NCBI GenBank assembly: GCA_934663625.1
Contig: CAKUKP010000015.1
Span: 1-39,449, forward strand
Direction of reading: 5' to 3'
DNA from: an uncultured Clostridia bacterium
GTDB taxonomy: Bacteria > Bacillota > Clostridia > Christensenellales > Aristaeellaceae
DNA length: 39,449 nucleotides
The notes beneath the pieces were generated by a model. The model searched no databases and was not told the DNA's origin. It worked only from the letters and a program-made list of their open reading frames with translations. The stretch's first letter is position 1; the number at the start of each line of letters is the position of its first letter. Position numbers and translations under genes: made by a program. This document shows positions 31,794 through 39,449 of this stretch, piece by piece.

Positions 31794-31820
31794 TGCCCTG
31801 AGGCCGCGCGCTTCGGGGCA
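31794..31820 (+). terminator. Possible terminator after the CapA-like gene
   Basis: TGCCCTGA (31794-31801) pairs with TCGGGGCA (31813-31820) with one G-U. The tail CAATTTATG is not strongly U-rich, so this is uncertain. Confidence 0.4.
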
Positions 31821-31831
31821 CAATTTATGCT

Positions 31832-32875
31832 ATGACGAATTATACTACGATGAAAATCGATACGCTTCTTTTAAAATGGTACGATGCAAACGCGCGCACG
31901 CTGCCATGGCGCAACGTACACGATCCGTACAAAACATGGGTTTCCGAAATCATGCTGCAGCAGACGCGCGCGGAAACGGTGCGCGGCTATTACGCGCGAT
32001 TTATGGAACGATTTCCCGATGTGCAATCGCTGGCGAACGCGGAGCAGGATGAGGTACTGAAGCTCTGGGAAGGGCTGGGCTATTATTCCCGCGCGCGAAA
32101 TCTGCACGCCTGCGCACGGCAGATTGTTCAGCTCGGCGCATTTCCGAATACAATTGAAGGGCTGGAATCGCTGCGCGGCATCGGCCCTTACGCCGCGCGC
32201 GCCATCGGATCGATCGCCTTCGGGCTGTGCGCGCCCGCGCTGGACGGCAATCAGATGCGCGTTTTATCGCGCTGTCTGGCGGTGGAACGCGTGCTGAACA
32301 CGCCGTTTGATCTGCTTGCGGAGGCGGAAGCGCTGATCAGCCGCGATCGCCCTGGCGACTACAATCAGGCGCTGATGGATCTGGGCAGCGGCGTATGCAC
32401 CGCGAAAAACCCGAAATGCGCGATCTGTCCGCTGGCTTCAGTATGCCTTGCCCGCGCGCAGGGCGAACCGGAGCGCTACCCCATGCGCCCCGCGCCCATT
32501 CCCAAGCGCGATGAAAACCGCACGGTGCTTCTGCTGCGCACAGAGGGCGGCATATGCGTGCAGCGCAGGGACGAGCGCAAATTGCTGGGCGGATTATATG
32601 AATTTCCGTCGCTGGACGGGCATTTAAGCGCCGATGAATGCGCCGATGCGCTGATCGCGGCGGGTTATGTGCGCCCACGCAATTTTGAGCCGCTGCCGCC
32701 CGCGAAGCACGTATTTACCCACCTGATCTGGCACATGCAGGGCTGGACGGCGGAAATTGACACAGCGCCCGACGGCATTTCAATCGCCGACGCGGATCGG
32801 CTGCGCGCGCTCGCCTTCCCCAGCGCACTGCGCGTCTACCGTGAAATTGCGCAATCGCTTGATTATGATGCATAA
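31832..32875 (+). CDS. mutY: Adenine DNA glycosylase MutY
   Basis: 347 residues. It excises A opposite 8-oxoG. The catalytic E48 is in MLQQTRAETV and D138 in LDGN; the helix-hairpin-helix is LRGIGPYAARAIGSIAFG; the iron-sulfur cluster cysteines are C189, C196, C199 and C205 with the exact C-x6-C-x2-C-x5-C spacing. The C-terminal NUDIX-like domain (about 235-345) recognises 8-oxoG. The start is not certain: ATG 31832 has only a weak GGGG upstream and the in-frame ATG at 31850 has none. Its end contains the promoter of nagA. Confidence 0.95.
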   Translation: MTNYTTMKIDTLLLKWYDANARTLPWRNVHDPYKTWVSEIMLQQTRAETVRGYYARFMERFPDVQSLANAEQDEVLKLWEGLGYYSRARNLHACARQIVQLGAFPNTIEGLESLRGIGPYAARAIGSIAFGLCAPALDGNQMRVLSRCLAVERVLNTPFDLLAEAEALISRDRPGDYNQALMDLGSGVCTAKNPKCAICPLASVCLARAQGEPERYPMRPAPIPKRDENRTVLLLRTEGGICVQRRDERKLLGGLYEFPSLDGHLSADECADALIAAGYVRPRNFEPLPPAKHVFTHLIWHMQGWTAEIDTAPDGISIADADRLRALAFPSALRVYREIAQSLDYDA

Positions 32876-32887
32876 ATATGCTAAAAT
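32859..32887 (+). promoter_or_regulatory. Sigma-A type promoter of nagA
   Basis: TTGATT (32859-32864), 17-base spacer, TAAAAT (32882-32887). The -35 and part of the spacer lie inside the end of mutY. Confidence 0.65.
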
Positions 32888-32915
32888 ACAACCATCGCAG
32901 AAAGGAATTGAAAAT

Positions 32916-34058
32916 ATGAAAGCAATCTTCAATGGAAAAATTGTGCTGCCGGATCGCATCGAGGATCAGAAGGCGCTGCTGTTCGATCGCAAAATTATCG
33001 ATATCGTGCCCGCGGATCAGATCCCCGAAAATGCCGAGCGCATCGATGCGGAGGGAAATTACGTAATTCCCGGACTTGTGGATATGCACATCCACGGCTA
33101 TCTGGGCGAGGACGCTTCGGACGGAACCTTCGAAGGCATCCGCACGATGGCGGAGGGCGTGGCGAAAAACGGCGTGACCGCGTTCCTGCCCACCACGATG
33201 ACCGTATCCTACGCCGAGCTGCGCGCCGCATTTGAGCAGATTCGCCGCGCGAAGGAAGAATCCGCGCAGGATAGCTGGCAGGGCGCGCAGATTCTGGGCG
33301 TAAACGCCGAAGGCCCGTTCATCAACCCCGCCAAGAAGGGCGCGCAGGCCGGTGAAAACATCCGCCCCGGCGACGCGAAATTTCTGGAGGAATATCTGGA
33401 CATCCTCCGCGTATTCACCATCGCGCCGGAGATGGAAGGCAATATGGACTGCATCCGCGAAATGAACGGCAAAACCCTGATTTCGATGGGGCATACCGGC
33501 GCGACCTGCGATCAGGCCACCGCCGCGTTCGATGCGGGCGTTCGCCACGTAACCCATCTGTTCAACGCGCAGACCCCGCTTCTGCACCGCGATCCCGGCG
33601 TTGTGGGCGCGGCGCTGACGGATGATCGCGTCAGCACGGAACTGATCGCCGATACCTTCCATGTGGATGCGCGGCTGTTTAAGCTGGTGGCGCGCATGAA
33701 GGGCGATAAGCTGGTGCTGATTACCGATTGCACCCGCGCGGGCGGATTGGCGGACGGCGAATATACGCTGGGCGGCCAGCCGATCTTTGTGCATGGCATC
33801 GAATGCCGCCTTGCCGACGGCACGATCGCCGGAAGCGTATTGAAGCTGAACCACGCCGTGCGCAATCTGGCAAAGCACGCCGAACTTCCCGTTTGGGAAG
33901 CCGTGAACGCCGCCAGCCTGAACCCCGCAAAGCGCATCGGCGCGGATGCACGCAAGGGTTCGCTGGAAGCAGGCAAGGATGCCGATATCGCGATCTGCGA
34001 TGCTGATTTCGAAATCCGCCGCACCATTCTGGGCGGCCGCACGATCTATACCGCGTAA
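32916..34058 (+). CDS. nagA: N-acetylglucosamine-6-phosphate deacetylase
   Basis: 380 residues. Metal-binding H58 and H60 in VDMHIHG, Glu in NAEGPF, His residues in GHTGATCDQ and HLFNAQ, and the catalytic Asp in ITDCTRAGGLADGEYTLGG identify NagA. It makes glucosamine-6-phosphate and acetate during amino-sugar use or wall recycling. The HLFNAQ and TDCTRA forms differ slightly from the usual HLFNAM and TDA. AAAGGA lies 9 bases before the ATG. The ROK-like gene follows 13 bases after the stop; no nagB is in the window. Confidence 0.93.
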   Translation: MKAIFNGKIVLPDRIEDQKALLFDRKIIDIVPADQIPENAERIDAEGNYVIPGLVDMHIHGYLGEDASDGTFEGIRTMAEGVAKNGVTAFLPTTMTVSYAELRAAFEQIRRAKEESAQDSWQGAQILGVNAEGPFINPAKKGAQAGENIRPGDAKFLEEYLDILRVFTIAPEMEGNMDCIREMNGKTLISMGHTGATCDQATAAFDAGVRHVTHLFNAQTPLLHRDPGVVGAALTDDRVSTELIADTFHVDARLFKLVARMKGDKLVLITDCTRAGGLADGEYTLGGQPIFVHGIECRLADGTIAGSVLKLNHAVRNLAKHAELPVWEAVNAASLNPAKRIGADARKGSLEAGKDADIAICDADFEIRRTILGGRTIYTA

Positions 34059-34071
34059 CGGAGGTACATAC

Positions 34072-35436
34072 ATGCAATATTCTACGCTGGATACCGGCTT
34101 CGCGCCGATGGAAATTGTGCTTCGGCAGTACGAAAACGATGTGAAAAACGCGGATCACCAGCGCATTCTGCTGGCGGTGGAGCGCAATAAGGGACTGTGC
34201 GAGCGCTATGAAATGGATATCTTCCGCGATGGCACGAACGACGAACGCAATTTCGGCATGATCGAACGCATCGTCAAGAGCCTGCTGTGGGTGTACGGCG
34301 GTTGGAAGATCTATGTATATGGCTCCAAGCCCGTATTTGATTATCTGCACGCCGCCTATCAGCCGGACGGGCTGCGCCATTTCGACGTATGGTTCATGAG
34401 CCGCGTATACGAACGTCCCTTTGAAGTGGTGTACGCCGAATGCGAATGCGCCGTGCCCGCCGCAAAGCGCAACCCCAGCGCCGTCGGCCGCCATCTGAAC
34501 GGATGCCGCATCGGCTTCGATGCGGGCGGCAGCGATCGCAAGGTCAGCGCCGTGATCGACGGCGAAAGCGTATATTCCGAAGAGGTGGTATGGCACCCCA
34601 AAACGCAGTCCGATCCCGAATACCATTATCAGGGCATCATGGATGCGTTCCGCACCGCCGCATCGAAAATGCCGCGCGTGGACGGCATCGGCGTGAGCAC
34701 CGCGGGCGTGATCATCGATAGCCGCGTGATGGTGGCTTCGCTGTTCGTAAAGGTAAATGATGCAGATTTCGAGCGCCGCGTGAAGAACATCTATCTGGAC
34801 GCGGCAAAAGAACTGGGCGAAAATATCCCGATCGAGGTCGCCAACGATGGCGATGTTACCGCGCTGGCGGGCGCGATGAACATGAACGAAAACGGCGTTC
34901 TGGGCATCGCGATGGGCACCAGCGAAGCCGGCGGCTATGTGGATATGGATGGCAACATCACCGGATGGCTGAACGAGCTTGCGTTCGTACCGGTGGATTT
35001 CAACCAGAATTCCGCCGTGGATGAATGGAGCGGCGATTACGGCTGCGGCGTGAAGTATTTCTCGCAGGATGCGGCGATCAAGCTCGCCCCCGCCGCCGGA
35101 ATCGAACTGGATGATGGCGCTACGCCCGGCGAAAAGCTGAAAGCGATTCAGGCGCTGATGGAAAAGAACGATCCCCGCGCCGCAGCGATCTATCGCACCA
35201 TCGGCGAATATTTCGGCTATCAGCTGGCGTATTACGATCGATTCTACGATTACCGCCACGTGCTGATCATGGGGCGCGTAACCAGCGGCGAGGGCGGCGA
35301 AATTCTGCTTGCCGCCGCAAAGGAAGTGCTGCACCGCGAATTCCCCGATCTGGCGGCGCGCATCGAATTGAACATCCCCGATGAATCCAGCCGCCGCGTG
35401 GGACAGAGCGTTGCCGCCGCGAGTCTGCCGGAATAA
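34072..35436 (+). CDS. ROK-like sugar kinase-type protein
   Basis: 454 residues. The first ~140 residues are a separate domain I do not recognise. From about residue 145 there is an actin-like ATPase fold of ROK type: GFDAGGSDRKVSAVIDG (phosphate loop), VDGIGVSTAGVI, ANDGDVTALAGAM and GIAMGTSEAGGYVD. The ROK zinc motif (GH-x-CxCG-x2-GC) is absent. The gene follows nagA with GGAGG 7 bases before the ATG, so it probably acts on an amino sugar, for example as a kinase. It could also be a sensor or a regulator without activity. Confidence 0.8.
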   Translation: MQYSTLDTGFAPMEIVLRQYENDVKNADHQRILLAVERNKGLCERYEMDIFRDGTNDERNFGMIERIVKSLLWVYGGWKIYVYGSKPVFDYLHAAYQPDGLRHFDVWFMSRVYERPFEVVYAECECAVPAAKRNPSAVGRHLNGCRIGFDAGGSDRKVSAVIDGESVYSEEVVWHPKTQSDPEYHYQGIMDAFRTAASKMPRVDGIGVSTAGVIIDSRVMVASLFVKVNDADFERRVKNIYLDAAKELGENIPIEVANDGDVTALAGAMNMNENGVLGIAMGTSEAGGYVDMDGNITGWLNELAFVPVDFNQNSAVDEWSGDYGCGVKYFSQDAAIKLAPAAGIELDDGATPGEKLKAIQALMEKNDPRAAAIYRTIGEYFGYQLAYYDRFYDYRHVLIMGRVTSGEGGEILLAAAKEVLHREFPDLAARIELNIPDESSRRVGQSVAAASLPE

Positions 35437-35453
35437 TCAATCTTTTCATACGA

Positions 35454-35496
35454 AAAGAGCGAGAAGCAACAGCAATTCTCGCTCTTTCGTTTTGTT
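35454..35496. terminator. Bidirectional terminator between convergent operons
   Basis: Perfect 12-base arms AAAGAGCGAGAA (35454-35465) and TTCTCGCTCTTT (35476-35487), followed on plus by CGTTTTGTT and on minus by TCGTATGAAAA. Confidence 0.85.
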
Positions 35497-35507
35497 ATTG
35501 TCAACCT

Positions 35508-36830
35508 TTATCGAGATTCTTTTCTTGCCTGAATCGTCTTAAAGAAGCTCTCCAGCACCGGCACCAGTACAAACGCCACCAGACCGGAGGTAAAGCCGCC
35601 GTTGTACAGGTTGAAGCCATTGTGAATCGCCGGAACGGAGGTTACCAGACAATAGTGCAGTATGCCCGCGACCACGCCCGCGATCGGACCGTAATGGCCG
35701 GAAATCGGCGCAAGTCCGCTGGCAAAGCACGCGCCCACGATGATCGCCTGCGCATTCAGCGCGTTTACGCCGAACAGCGATCCGATGAAATAGCCCACCA
35801 GAATCGGCAGCACGTTCAGCGGAGTCGCGCCGCCTGCGCAGAACGCCAGCATGCAGAACACCACGGCGAATGTAGGGCCGGTAAATTTCGCGCCGATGAT
35901 GATGTAATACGCCAGAATGAACAGGCCATACACGCCGAAATTGATGATGGTCGCGCCCACGCCGTGCTTCGAAACAAAATCAGATTTATGACCGGGATCC
36001 AGAATCAGCTTTCCGTAGCCCTTGAAGCCGCCGTTCAGCACAAGACCAAAGATCAGGCACAGAATAAACACGATGGCGCAGAATGTGATGCAGAAGCAAT
36101 TGTAGCCGTCGCCCAGCGTCGCGGTCACCTTGGGCGCATCCACGCCCAGCGTCTTATACAGAATCGCCACCAGCATCAAACCCAAAAAGCCCGCCGCGGG
36201 GCCAGCATTATAGAGATCATAGCCCTTGTGGAAGAACTGGGAATGTCCGCACAGCGCAGGCATCGCCATGCCGATCACAACGCCCAGCAAAAGCGCCAGC
36301 AGAATGCCGGTGAAGGTTACGCCGTGCAGCGCGATCGTTCCGTCCTCCGCCGCCATATTGGGATAGCGCACCAGCATTTCGCCGATCAGCGGCGCAAGCG
36401 CGGTGGAAAACATCGCAAAATTGATGTTCTTCGCGAAGGGCTGGCGCTTGACCAGCGAATAGACGAACGTGCCCAGAATCATGGGCAGCATGGTGACCAC
36501 GTTCATGCCGAAGGAGGAAAATCCAACGGTCAGCATATACGCCGCCACGGTGCCGCTGCCCACCGCCGCGCCGGGCAGGAACATCATGGCGTTGCAGATC
36601 AGACCCACAAGACCCATGTTCAGCAGCGCGCCCGAAAGGCTGCCGATTTCGCTGCAAAAATAATCCTTGGTCAGCTGGCCGGGCTTGGAAATGATGCGCA
36701 CAAAACCGGTAAAGATTTCGGCGCGATCCGGCGCACAAACCGCCGCGATCAGAAACGCCGCGGAAAAGGCGGTCAGCAGCGCGCGCAAAATCTGACCCGC
36801 GCTTTTTTCACGCAGATTCGTAAGTGTCAT
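35508..36830 (-). CDS. DUF1576 family polytopic membrane protein
   Basis: 440 residues with about eleven membrane helices and an internal duplication: HKGYDLYNAGPAAGFLG and HNGFNLYNGGFTSGLVA appear once in each half, each before a helix. This matches the DUF1576 family of Clostridia, whose function is not known; it looks like a transporter. The start is the ATG at 36830 with GGGAGGGG 9 bases upstream. It is downstream of fhs-fchA-folD, with a hairpin in between, so it may be in their operon. Confidence 0.82.
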   Translation of the reverse strand: MTLTNLREKSAGQILRALLTAFSAAFLIAAVCAPDRAEIFTGFVRIISKPGQLTKDYFCSEIGSLSGALLNMGLVGLICNAMMFLPGAAVGSGTVAAYMLTVGFSSFGMNVVTMLPMILGTFVYSLVKRQPFAKNINFAMFSTALAPLIGEMLVRYPNMAAEDGTIALHGVTFTGILLALLLGVVIGMAMPALCGHSQFFHKGYDLYNAGPAAGFLGLMLVAILYKTLGVDAPKVTATLGDGYNCFCITFCAIVFILCLIFGLVLNGGFKGYGKLILDPGHKSDFVSKHGVGATIINFGVYGLFILAYYIIIGAKFTGPTFAVVFCMLAFCAGGATPLNVLPILVGYFIGSLFGVNALNAQAIIVGACFASGLAPISGHYGPIAGVVAGILHYCLVTSVPAIHNGFNLYNGGFTSGLVAFVLVPVLESFFKTIQARKESR

Positions 36831-36871
36831 TTGCTTTTCCCCTCCCTGTTCCCCCATTTTGGGCATATGAA

Positions 36872-36900
36872 CCGCCCGCAGTTTACAAACATACGGGCGG
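36872..36900. other. Stem-loop between folD and the DUF1576 gene
   Basis: CCGCCCG (36872-36878) pairs with CGGGCGG (36894-36900), loop of 15 bases. There is no U-run on the minus strand, so it may be only a partial terminator or a processing site. Confidence 0.5.
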
Positions 36901-36918
36901 CAAAAGCATTTGTATGGA

Positions 36919-37797
36919 TTAACCCAGCGTTCTTTCCGCCGCTTCCACAACATGGCCGATCAGCACCACGTTGGTCACGCCGCCAACGCCGCCCGGAACG
37001 GGCGTGATCGCATCCACGATGGGTTCAACATCGGCAAATACCGCATCGCCGGACATGCCGCCCACGCCCTTCGCGGTAACCTTGTTCGCATCCCAGTTCA
37101 TGGAAACATCGATAACCACCTGACCGGGGCGCACGAAATCCTTCGTCAGCGATCCCAGCACGCCCGCCGCGGAAACCACGATGTCCGCGCGCTTTACGAT
37201 TTCGGGCAGGTTCACGGTCTTGGTGTGGCAGATGGTGATGGTGGCGTTCTTCGCCATCAGCATCATGGCAACCGGCTTGCCGATAACCAGCGAACGGCCG
37301 ATGACCACGGCGTTCTTGCCCTTCAGATCATAGCCGTAATGCTCCAGAATTTCCATGCAGGCGCACGCGGTGCAGGGCTCAAAGCCCAGCTTCTTGCCCA
37401 TGAACACGCCCGCGTTGGAAAGATCGGTCATGCAGTCGATATCCTTTTTGGGATCGAGCTTGTTGCAGATGTAATCCTGATCCGCCTTCAGATGCTTGGG
37501 CAGGGGGCGGAACATCAAAACGCCGTGGATGGAATCATCGGCGTTGATCTCTTCGATCTTTGCAATCAGCGCTTCCTTGGTTACGTCCTCAGGCAGCAGG
37601 AACTTTTCAACCGCCACGCCGATTTCATCCGCGCGCTTGGTTGCGCCGCGCTCGTAGGACAGATCGGACGGGTTTTCGCCGCAGCGGATAATGCCCAGCT
37701 TCGGGGTAATGCCCTTTTCCTTCAGTGCAGAAACGCGCGCCTGCAATTTTTCGATCATCGCTGCCGTTACTTCCTTGGCCAAAAGCTGCTTTGCCAT
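36919..37797 (-). CDS. folD: Methylene-THF dehydrogenase FolD with altered cyclohydrolase site
   Basis: 292 residues of the FolD fold. The nucleotide-binding loop is VVIGRSLVIGKP, and ITPVPGGVGGVT is typical. Compared with Escherichia coli FolD, Y48 aligns with the conserved Tyr, but the catalytic Lys four residues on (K54 in E. coli) is A52, and the conserved Gln of VQLPLP is F96; D121 in DID is kept. The PCTP motif is PCTA. The dehydrogenase part looks intact, but the cyclohydrolase activity should be weak or lost. It is directly downstream of the separate cyclohydrolase gene fchA. The ATG at 37797 has GGAGG 10 bases upstream. Confidence 0.92.
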   Translation of the reverse strand: MAKQLLAKEVTAAMIEKLQARVSALKEKGITPKLGIIRCGENPSDLSYERGATKRADEIGVAVEKFLLPEDVTKEALIAKIEEINADDSIHGVLMFRPLPKHLKADQDYICNKLDPKKDIDCMTDLSNAGVFMGKKLGFEPCTACACMEILEHYGYDLKGKNAVVIGRSLVIGKPVAMMLMAKNATITICHTKTVNLPEIVKRADIVVSAAGVLGSLTKDFVRPGQVVIDVSMNWDANKVTAKGVGGMSGDAVFADVEPIVDAITPVPGGVGGVTNVVLIGHVVEAAERTLG

Positions 37798-37835
37798 ATC
37801 AATCAATCCTCCGGAATTTATCTATTTTCTGCGCA

Positions 37836-38453
37836 TCAGTTGAAGTTCGCGCGTACCTCGGCAAAGATCTGATCCGCCAGCGCGCAATACTTATCCAGCA
37901 TGCCGTTCGCCTTGGCGTTCAGTTCCTCGGCCTTTTCGCGGTTCTTCAGGGATTTGGTGTTGATGAACACATTCAGAGATGCGCTTTGCAGCGCCGCCTT
38001 GCAGCAGATCGCGCCGCAGCCCGCATCGGATACCGCCAGACGGGATCCCTTCGCCGCGAATACCGCGATCGCATCGATGGCTTCACAGCACAGCTCCATG
38101 ATGTGCATGGGGGTGGAACAGGCGATGATCGTCGCTTCTTCCATTACCTTATCGCGGTTCGGATCATCCTTCGGAATGCCGTACGCCTTCGCCAGCGGCA
38201 GGAAGTTCACTTCGTCCGCTTCCACCTGATCCAGAAGCTGCTTCTGCAGTTCGTCGCACTTCGCCTTCAGCGCGATAATCTCATCCTGTACGTCCGCATA
38301 CTTTTTCTTGCCGACGGTCAGGGAACCTACCATATTGCCCAGCGCGGTGCCGATTGCGCCCACCAGCGCCGCAGCGCCGCCGCCACCCGGTGCGGGCGCG
38401 TCGGAAGCCAGCACCTTTACAAATTCGCGGCAGGATGCCAGAGTCATATCCAT
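37836..38453 (-). CDS. fchA: Methenyl-THF cyclohydrolase / formimidoyl-THF cyclodeaminase family (FchA)
   Basis: 205 residues of the FTCD_C family, all-helical. The conserved glycine-rich turn is DAPAPGGGGAAALVGAIGTAL near the N terminus (S of PGGGS is G here). The family either cyclises or deaminates formimino-THF, or hydrolyses methenyl-THF. The order fhs-fchA-folD supports the methenyl-THF cyclohydrolase role. The ATG has AAGGAG 8 bases upstream. It overlaps no neighbour; 38 bases separate it from folD. Confidence 0.88.
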   Translation of the reverse strand: MDMTLASCREFVKVLASDAPAPGGGGAAALVGAIGTALGNMVGSLTVGKKKYADVQDEIIALKAKCDELQKQLLDQVEADEVNFLPLAKAYGIPKDDPNRDKVMEEATIIACSTPMHIMELCCEAIDAIAVFAAKGSRLAVSDAGCGAICCKAALQSASLNVFINTKSLKNREKAEELNAKANGMLDKYCALADQIFAEVRANFN

Positions 38454-38480
38454 AATTTTTTCTCCTTGCAATTACCCAAA

Positions 38481-38506
38481 TATGGGTGACATTGCTGCCA
38501 CCCATA
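38481..38506 (-). other. Hairpin between fhs and fchA
   Basis: TATGGGTG and CACCCATA form an 8-base stem with a 10-base loop, followed on the minus strand by TTTGGG. It could reduce expression of fchA and folD relative to fhs. Confidence 0.5.
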
Positions 38507-38526
38507 AGGATTTGATATTTTGTCGA

Positions 38527-39449
38527 TTAGAACAGGCCGGAAACCTTGCCGGTTTCGGTGTCCACATCCACGCGGCGATACGCCGGATCCGCCGCGGTAC
38601 CGGGCATCATGGAAATGGTGCCTGCCATCGGGCAGAGGAACTTCGCTCCGCCGTACTCCAGGATGTCGCGGATGGCAAGACGCCAGCCGGTCGGAACGCC
38701 CTTCTTCGTGGGATCGTCGGACAGGGACAGATGGGTCTTTACCATCATGGTGCAGTAATCGGCGTACTTGGGATCGTTTTCGAAACGCTCCGCCTTCTGG
38801 GTTGCCAGAGGCGACCAGTCAACGCCGTCCGCGCCGTAAACTTCCTTTGCGATCAGCTCAACGCGCTTGCGCAGCGGCATATCCAGATCGTACAGGAACT
38901 TGACTTCGTTCTTGTGTTCGCATGCTTCGGCAACGACCTCGGCCAGTTCTACCGCGCCCTTGCCGCCGTAGCGCCAGTGGTTGGATTCCGCGCAGCGGAT
39001 TCCGCGATCCGCGCACAGCTTCTTCAGCAGCGCAACTTCCGCATCGGTATCCGTGTAGAAGCGGTTGATGCAGACGACGGGCGTGATGCCGGACTTCAGG
39101 ATCGTGTTTACATGATGGAACAGGTTGCAGGTGCCCTTTTCCAGCAGTTCGAGGTTCTCCTCGGTGTACTCCTTCGGCAGCGGTGCGCCGGGGGTAACCT
39201 TGGGTCCGCCGCCGTGCATCTTCAGCGCACGAACGGTGGCGACCAGAACGGATACGTTCGGGGTCAGGCCGGACAGGCGGGTCTTGACGTTCCAGAACTT
39301 TTCAAAGCCGATATCCGCAGCGAAGCCGGATTCGGTTACATGATAGTCGAACAGCTTCAGCGCCAGACGATCCGCGATAACGGAGGACTGACCGATTGCG
39401 ATGTTCGCGAAGGGGCCCGCGTGGATCAGCACGGGCTGATGCTCTACGG
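38527..39449 (-). CDS. fhs: Formate-tetrahydrofolate ligase, C-terminal part (5' end outside window)
   Basis: About 307 residues of the C-terminal part remain. VLIHAGPFANIA is the usual block, followed by IGQSSVIADRLALKL instead of the more common HGCNSV. GGGPKVTPGAPLPKEYTEEN, KSGITPVVCINRF, TDTDAE, MMVKTHLSLSDDPTKKGVPTGW and MPGTAADPAYRRVDVDTETG confirm the family. The enzyme makes 10-formyl-THF from formate and ATP, the first step before FchA and FolD. The N-terminal ATP-binding part is beyond the window edge. Confidence 0.95.
   Translation of the reverse strand, partial: VEHQPVLIHAGPFANIAIGQSSVIADRLALKLFDYHVTESGFAADIGFEKFWNVKTRLSGLTPNVSVLVATVRALKMHGGGPKVTPGAPLPKEYTEENLELLEKGTCNLFHHVNTILKSGITPVVCINRFYTDTDAEVALLKKLCADRGIRCAESNHWRYGGKGAVELAEVVAEACEHKNEVKFLYDLDMPLRKRVELIAKEVYGADGVDWSPLATQKAERFENDPKYADYCTMMVKTHLSLSDDPTKKGVPTGWRLAIRDILEYGGAKFLCPMAGTISMMPGTAADPAYRRVDVDTETGKVSGLF

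Noticed and set aside
1..39449. tRNA or rRNA genes, phage or IS genes
   Set aside because: I looked for cloverleaf-like segments, transposase or integrase motifs and phage modules and saw none.

Overview
The window looks like a piece of chromosome from a spore-forming Firmicute of the class Clostridia with a fairly high G+C content. The evidence is a sigma-G gene, a T-box leader in front of prolyl-tRNA synthetase, Gram-positive style ribosome binding sites (GGAGG), DUF1846 and DUF1576 genes, and a multi-SH3 NlpC/P60 wall hydrolase. I see no phage, plasmid, IS element, CRISPR, rRNA or tRNA gene.

Layout. 1-2.5 kb (minus): the end of a TtcA-like tRNA thiolase, TcdA, a small secreted protein and a GtrA flippase. 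2.6-5.1 kb (minus): a secreted NlpC/P60 hydrolase with ten SH3-like repeats. 5.4-9.9 kb (plus): an operon of ECF sigma factor, membrane partner, lipoprotein, two ABC permeases and an ABC ATPase. 9.9-10.3 kb: two palindromic repeat cassettes. 10.3-12.5 kb: a GH25-like LysM protein lacking its catalytic acids, divergent from a 33-cysteine protein that may be a spore-surface protein. 12.6-17 kb: a small membrane protein, T-box plus proS, and a GtrII-type membrane protein. 17.3-23.4 kb: threonine/aspartate-family genes as two divergent operons, thrC-thrR-like-GNAT and hom-lysC-asd, around a shared promoter region with an inverted repeat. 23.5-26.4 kb: DUF1846, a flavin reductase and sigG, which has a good sigma-F promoter and a TTG start. 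26.4-26.8 kb: a third palindromic cassette. 26.9-31.8 kb: a 1055-residue membrane protein with 13 copies of a small His/Cys domain, divergent from a CapA-like protein. 31.8-35.4 kb: mutY, nagA and a ROK-like gene. 35.5-39.4 kb (minus): fhs (partial), fchA, folD and a DUF1576 membrane protein.

The most interesting signal is the small domain H-x4-C ... C-P-x-C. It occurs 13 times on the extracytoplasmic side of the giant protein at 26930-30097, and once, clearly recognisable, in the protein encoded directly after the ECF sigma factor at 5861-6259. These two loci, 20 kb apart, may form one envelope-sensing system. A second notable point is that FolD has lost two of the three residues needed for its cyclohydrolase activity and sits next to a separate cyclohydrolase gene (fchA).
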